5,781 bases of DNA from an uncultured Phenylobacterium sp. (lineage in GTDB: Bacteria; Pseudomonadota; Alphaproteobacteria; Caulobacterales; Caulobacteraceae): positions 1-5,781 of the forward strand of contig CAMFHW010000295.1 in the NCBI GenBank assembly GCA_945952175.1, in the 5' to 3' direction. The notes beneath the pieces were generated by a model. That model ran no database searches. It saw only the letters and a program-made list of their open reading frames with translations, and was not told the origin of the DNA. This document shows positions 2,942 through 5,781 of the stretch, one piece after another. Position 1 is the stretch's first letter; every line of letters begins with the position of its first letter. Made by a program: the position numbers and the translations under genes.

Positions 2942-5781
2942 CGGCGTGGCTTGGGCCTTGCGCAGGTCGGGCCGGTCGAGGTCGAGGTCTGCGGCCGGGA
3001 TCACCTCGAGGTTGGGCGCGCGCTTCTTCAGCTCTTCGGCGAAGGCCTTGGCGTCGCCGGCGACGATCAGGCTCATCCGGGCCGGGTCGAGCTGGCTCTT
3101 GGCGAAGGCCTGGACCTCGGTGGGCGTCACCGCCTCGACCTTGCCCGTATAGGCGCCCAGTTCCGACAGTGGCACGCCGTAGAGCGCCAGATTGCCGATG
3201 GCGTCGGCCAGGCCCTCGGTGGTCGCGAGGTTGCGGCCGTAGCTGCCGATCAGCGTCGACTTGCGGGCCTTGAGCTCGTCCGCGCTCGCCGGCTCGGCGG
3301 CGAGCCGCGTCAGTTCGGCGTTGATCAGGTCGACCACCTGCGGCGCCGACTCGTTCTTGGTCTGGGCGGAGGCCCGGAACAGGCCGGTGGTCCGCCGCGC
3401 CGCGAGGCCGGAGCCCGCGCCGTAGGACAGTCCCCGCTTGATGCGGATCTCCTCGTTCAGGCGCGCCGAATAGCCGCCGCCGAGCACGGTGTTGGCCACC
3501 ACGCCCGGATAGAACTGCGGATCGTTGCGGGCGATCGTGGTCACCTGGACGTTCACCGCCGCCTGGCCGGTGCCCGGCAGGTCGATGGCGACCGCGCGGG
3601 GGGCGGTCTTGGGCGAAATGACTGGCTGGGCGGGCGTCGGCCCGGCCGGCGCCTTCCAGTCGCCGAACGCCTTTTCGGCGAGCGCGAAGCCCTGTTCCGG
3701 CGCGATGTCGCCGGTCAGCACCAGGATGGCGTTGTCGGGCCGGTAGTAGGCGCCGTGGATCCTGGCGAGGTCGGCGGTCTTCAGCTTGGCTAGGGAGGCC
3801 GGCGTGCCACCCGGAACCTGGCCGAACGGCGTGCCGGCATAGAGCACCGGGGACGAGGCGAAGGTGGCCAACGATCCCGGCTGCTGCAGGCTGACCGACA
3901 GGCCGTCGAGCGACTGGGCGCGCTGGCGCTCCAGCTCCGCCTCGGCGAAGGCGGGGTTGCGGGCGACGTCGGCCATGATCGCCATGGCCTGGGACAGCTT
4001 GCCGGTCATGACGTTCAGCGTCACGGACGAGGATTCCTGGCCGGCCGCCGCGTCGAGGCTGGCGCCCATCGACTCCGTCTCGCGGGCGATCTGCTGGGCG
4101 CCTCGCGTCCTGGTGCCCTCGGTCAGCATGCCGGCGGTCATGCTGGCGGCGCCCGCCAGGCCGGCGGGATCGGCCCAGGCGCCGGCCTTGACCGTCAGGT
4201 CGGCGGTGACCAGCGGCAGGTCGGACGACTTGGCGACGATCACCCGCAGGCCGTTGGCCAGGGTCTTTTCCGCCGGTTGCGGAAGGATGGGCATGACCGG
4301 CTTGCCGATCGGCGCCGCCGCCGCCCGCTGCCCTTCGGGCAGGAGTTCGCTGACCGGGCCGGTATATTTCACCGAGGCCACTTTCGGCGCGGCCTCGTCC
4401 GTCGCCGGCGCGTCCTTCGGCTTTTCGCTCTCCGGCAGGTAGCGGATCACCATGCGACGGTCGTCGGCCAGGTACTTCCTCGCCACCCGCTGCACGTCGG
4501 CGGCGGTCACCTTCTGCAGGTCGCCGAGCTCGTTGTTGGCCTGGGCCGCGTCGCCTTCGGTGCGCAGCGCATAGCCCAGGGCGAAGCCGCGGCCTTCCAG
4601 GGTCTCGCGCTCGCGCAGCTTGCCGGCCACCAGCTCGTTCTTGGCCTCGGCCAGTTCGGCGGCGCTCGGCGGGGCGTCGCGCAGCTTCTTTACCTCCGCC
4701 AGCAAGGCGGCCTCGCCCTGGGCGACCGTGTGGCCTGACGCCATGATCGCGCCGACCATGAACATGCCGGGCTGCTGCGGCAGGTCGGCGTTGGAGAACA
4801 CCTGAGGCGAGATCTGCTGGTCGTAGACCAGGTTGTCATAGAGCCGGGCCGACTTGCCCGACGACAGGATCGCGTCCAGCACCTTCAGCGCCGGGGCGTC
4901 GGGATCGGCCGCCTTCGCGCCCAGCCAGGTGATCGCCACCGCCGGCAGCGGCACATTGGGGCCATAGCCGGTGAAGACGCCGGGCCCGGTCCGCGCCGGC
5001 TCGACCGCGGTCACGCGCTTCAGCGCCGCCGACGGGTTCTTGAGCCCGCCCAGATACTTGTCGACCCAGGCGTTGAGCTGGGCCTCGTCGAAATTGCCGA
5101 CCACGATCAGGGCGGCGTTGTCGGGCCGGTAGTATTCGTTGTGGAAGGCGCGCACGTCGTCGATGGTCGCCGCGTCGAGCTGCTCGATCGAGCCGATGCC
5201 GGGCCGGTGGTAGGGGTGGACCTTGTAGGTCGCCTGCGGAAGGTAGAGGGCGAACAGGCGGCCATAGGGATTGGCCAGGACCCGCTGGCGCAACTCCTCC
5301 TTCACCACGTCGCGCTCGGACTTGAAGTTGGCCTCGTCGACCACCAGCGAGCCCATCCGCTCGCCCTCGACCCAGATCAGCCGCTCCAGGTGGTTGGCCG
5401 GGATCACCTCGTAGTAGTTGGTGAAGTCGTCATAGGTCGAGGCGTTGTTCATGCCGCCCACGTCCTCGGTGAAGCGGTCCATGCTCTCGGCCGGATAGTC
5501 CTTGGTGGCCTTGAACATCATGTGCTCGAACAGGTGGGCGAAGCCCGAGCGCCCGGCCGGGTCGTCCTTCGAGCCCACCCCGTACCAGACCTGCACCGTC
5601 ACGTTCGGCGTCGTCCGGTCCACGGAGGTCAGCACCTGCAGGCCGTTGGCCAAGGTGCGCGACTTGAAGGCGATGGGGGGCACGCGGTCCGCCTGGGCCG
5701 CCGCCGGCGCCGCCGGCTTGCGCGGAGCCTGTTTGGCGGGCGCCGCCTGTGACGCGGTCGCCAGCAGGACGAGGGCGAGAC
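2930..5781 (-). CDS. Secreted tandem M16 zinc metallopeptidase (5' end outside window)
   Basis: The frame stays open from the GTG at 5683 to the right edge, so the start is beyond it; 949 residues are visible. The first 32 contain a hydrophobic core (LALVLLATA) ending in a likely signal peptidase I site near SQA-A, then an Ala/Pro/Lys-rich linker, indicating export to the periplasm. Counting from the GTG codon as 1, the first M16 domain carries the inverted zinc motif HLFEH (50-54; ligands H50, H54, base E53) and the third ligand E130 in ERDVVKEELR. Its M16_C partner follows (about 170-410). After an Ala/Pro linker (about 420-470), a second M16 unit begins at KTLANGLRVIV; HxxEH there is replaced by GAASM (511-515), so this half is noncatalytic. 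Its C-terminal domain keeps the Arg/Tyr pair in RGLSYG (R750, Y754), which in this family helps bind substrate. The two halves should close like a clamshell around short or unfolded peptides. Closest general type is PqqL-like two-unit M16 proteases; substrate unknown. It is first in an operon with the small membrane gene. Confidence 0.93.
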   Translation of the reverse strand, partial: LALVLLATASQAAPAKQAPRKPAAPAAAQADRVPPIAFKSRTLANGLQVLTSVDRTTPNVTVQVWYGVGSKDDPAGRSGFAHLFEHMMFKATKDYPAESMDRFTEDVGGMNNASTYDDFTNYYEVIPANHLERLIWVEGERMGSLVVDEANFKSERDVVKEELRQRVLANPYGRLFALYLPQATYKVHPYHRPGIGSIEQLDAATIDDVRAFHNEYYRPDNAALIVVGNFDEAQLNAWVDKYLGGLKNPSAALKRVTAVEPARTGPGVFTGYGPNVPLPAVAITWLGAKAADPDAPALKVLDAILSSGKSARLYDNLVYDQQISPQVFSNADLPQQPGMFMVGAIMASGHTVAQGEAALLAEVKKLRDAPPSAAELAEAKNELVAGKLRERETLEGRGFALGYALRTEGDAAQANNELGDLQKVTAADVQRVARKYLADDRRMVIRYLPESEKPKDAPATDEAAPKVASVKYTGPVSELLPEGQRAAAAPIGKPVMPILPQPAEKTLANGLRVIVAKSSDLPLVTADLTVKAGAWADPAGLAGAASMTAGMLTEGTRTRGAQQIARETESMGASLDAAAGQESSSVTLNVMTGKLSQAMAIMADVARNPAFAEAELERQRAQSLDGLSVSLQQPGSLATFASSPVLYAGTPFGQVPGGTPASLAKLKTADLARIHGAYYRPDNAILVLTGDIAPEQGFALAEKAFGDWKAPAGPTPAQPVISPKTAPRAVAIDLPGTGQAAVNVQVTTIARNDPQFYPGVVANTVLGGGYSARLNEEIRIKRGLSYGAGSGLAARRTTGLFRASAQTKNESAPQVVDLINAELTRLAAEPASADELKARKSTLIGSYGRNLATTEGLADAIGNLALYGVPLSELGAYTGKVEAVTPTEVQAFAKSQLDPARMSLIVAGDAKAFAEELKKRAPNLEVIPAADLDLDRPDLRKAQATPAGK
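5744..5781 (-). other. Signal-peptide coding segment (C-terminal part)
   Basis: The last visible upstream codons of the M16 gene read LALVLLATASQA, then APAKQAPRKP. This is a hydrophobic h-region followed by small residues at -3 and -1 (S, A), typical of a Sec signal peptidase I site. There is no Cys at the junction, so it is not a lipoprotein signal. The positively charged n-region and start codon lie outside the window. Confidence 0.8.

Noticed and set aside
2637..3152. Plus-strand open frame spanning the intergenic element and the membrane gene.
   Set aside because: It starts inside the repeat, overlaps two better-supported minus-strand genes, and its product is low-complexity without a recognisable fold.
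2951..3793. Long plus-strand open frames opposite the M16 gene (also 3864-4442, 4277-4738 and 5141-5752).
   Set aside because: These are antisense shadows of a strongly supported coding gene. They have Arg/Ala/Gly-biased composition, no clear ribosome sites and no family resemblance.
5681..5683. GTG at 5683-5681 as the start of the M16 gene.
   Set aside because: The upstream codons in frame encode a signal-peptide core and linker, as expected for this secreted family. The true start is beyond the right edge.

Overview
This is high-GC chromosomal DNA, most likely from an alphaproteobacterium of the Caulobacter/Phenylobacterium kind. The case rests on four things: the strong G/C preference at third codon positions, a heparinase II/III-like gene directly before purH, a promoter that fits the Caulobacter housekeeping pattern, and short palindromic intergenic repeats of a kind common in that group. 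Genus-level placement is inference.

Layout: (1) From the left edge to 806, plus strand, lies the C-terminal part of a heparinase II/III-family protein whose start is outside the window. (2) From 807 to 991 is a 185-bp regulatory gap. It holds a REP-like hairpin touching the heparinase stop codon, a predicted sigma-70-type promoter, a ZTP/ZMP (pfl) riboswitch aptamer, and a hairpin that can sequester both the Shine-Dalgarno sequence and the GTG start of purH. (3) From 992 to 2584, plus strand, is a complete purH, the bifunctional enzyme of the last two steps of IMP synthesis. (4) From 2581 to 2703 is an inverted-repeat element between two convergent transcription units; the stop codons of both flanking genes lie inside its outer arms. 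(5) From 2700 to 2933, minus strand, is a 77-residue membrane protein of unknown function. (6) From 2930 to the right edge, minus strand, is a large secreted M16 zinc metallopeptidase with two tandem M16 halves; its extreme 5' end is outside the window. Genes 5 and 6 overlap at a stop/start junction and form a minus-strand operon in the order M16 peptidase, then membrane protein.

How it works together: ZMP (AICAR) is the substrate of the PurH transformylase, and ZMP/ZTP accumulate when 10-formyl-tetrahydrofolate is scarce. A ZTP riboswitch before purH therefore makes direct metabolic sense. The sequence suggests a translational ON switch: the aptamer's conserved 3' strand is also the 5' strand of the hairpin that hides the purH start, so ligand-stabilised folding should free the ribosome site. 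The minus-strand operon is a separate envelope/periplasm unit with no evident link to purines.

No mobile-element genes, CRISPR arrays, tRNAs or rRNAs were seen. The most interesting part of the window is the riboswitch and its expression platform, followed by the symmetric element between the convergent genes.
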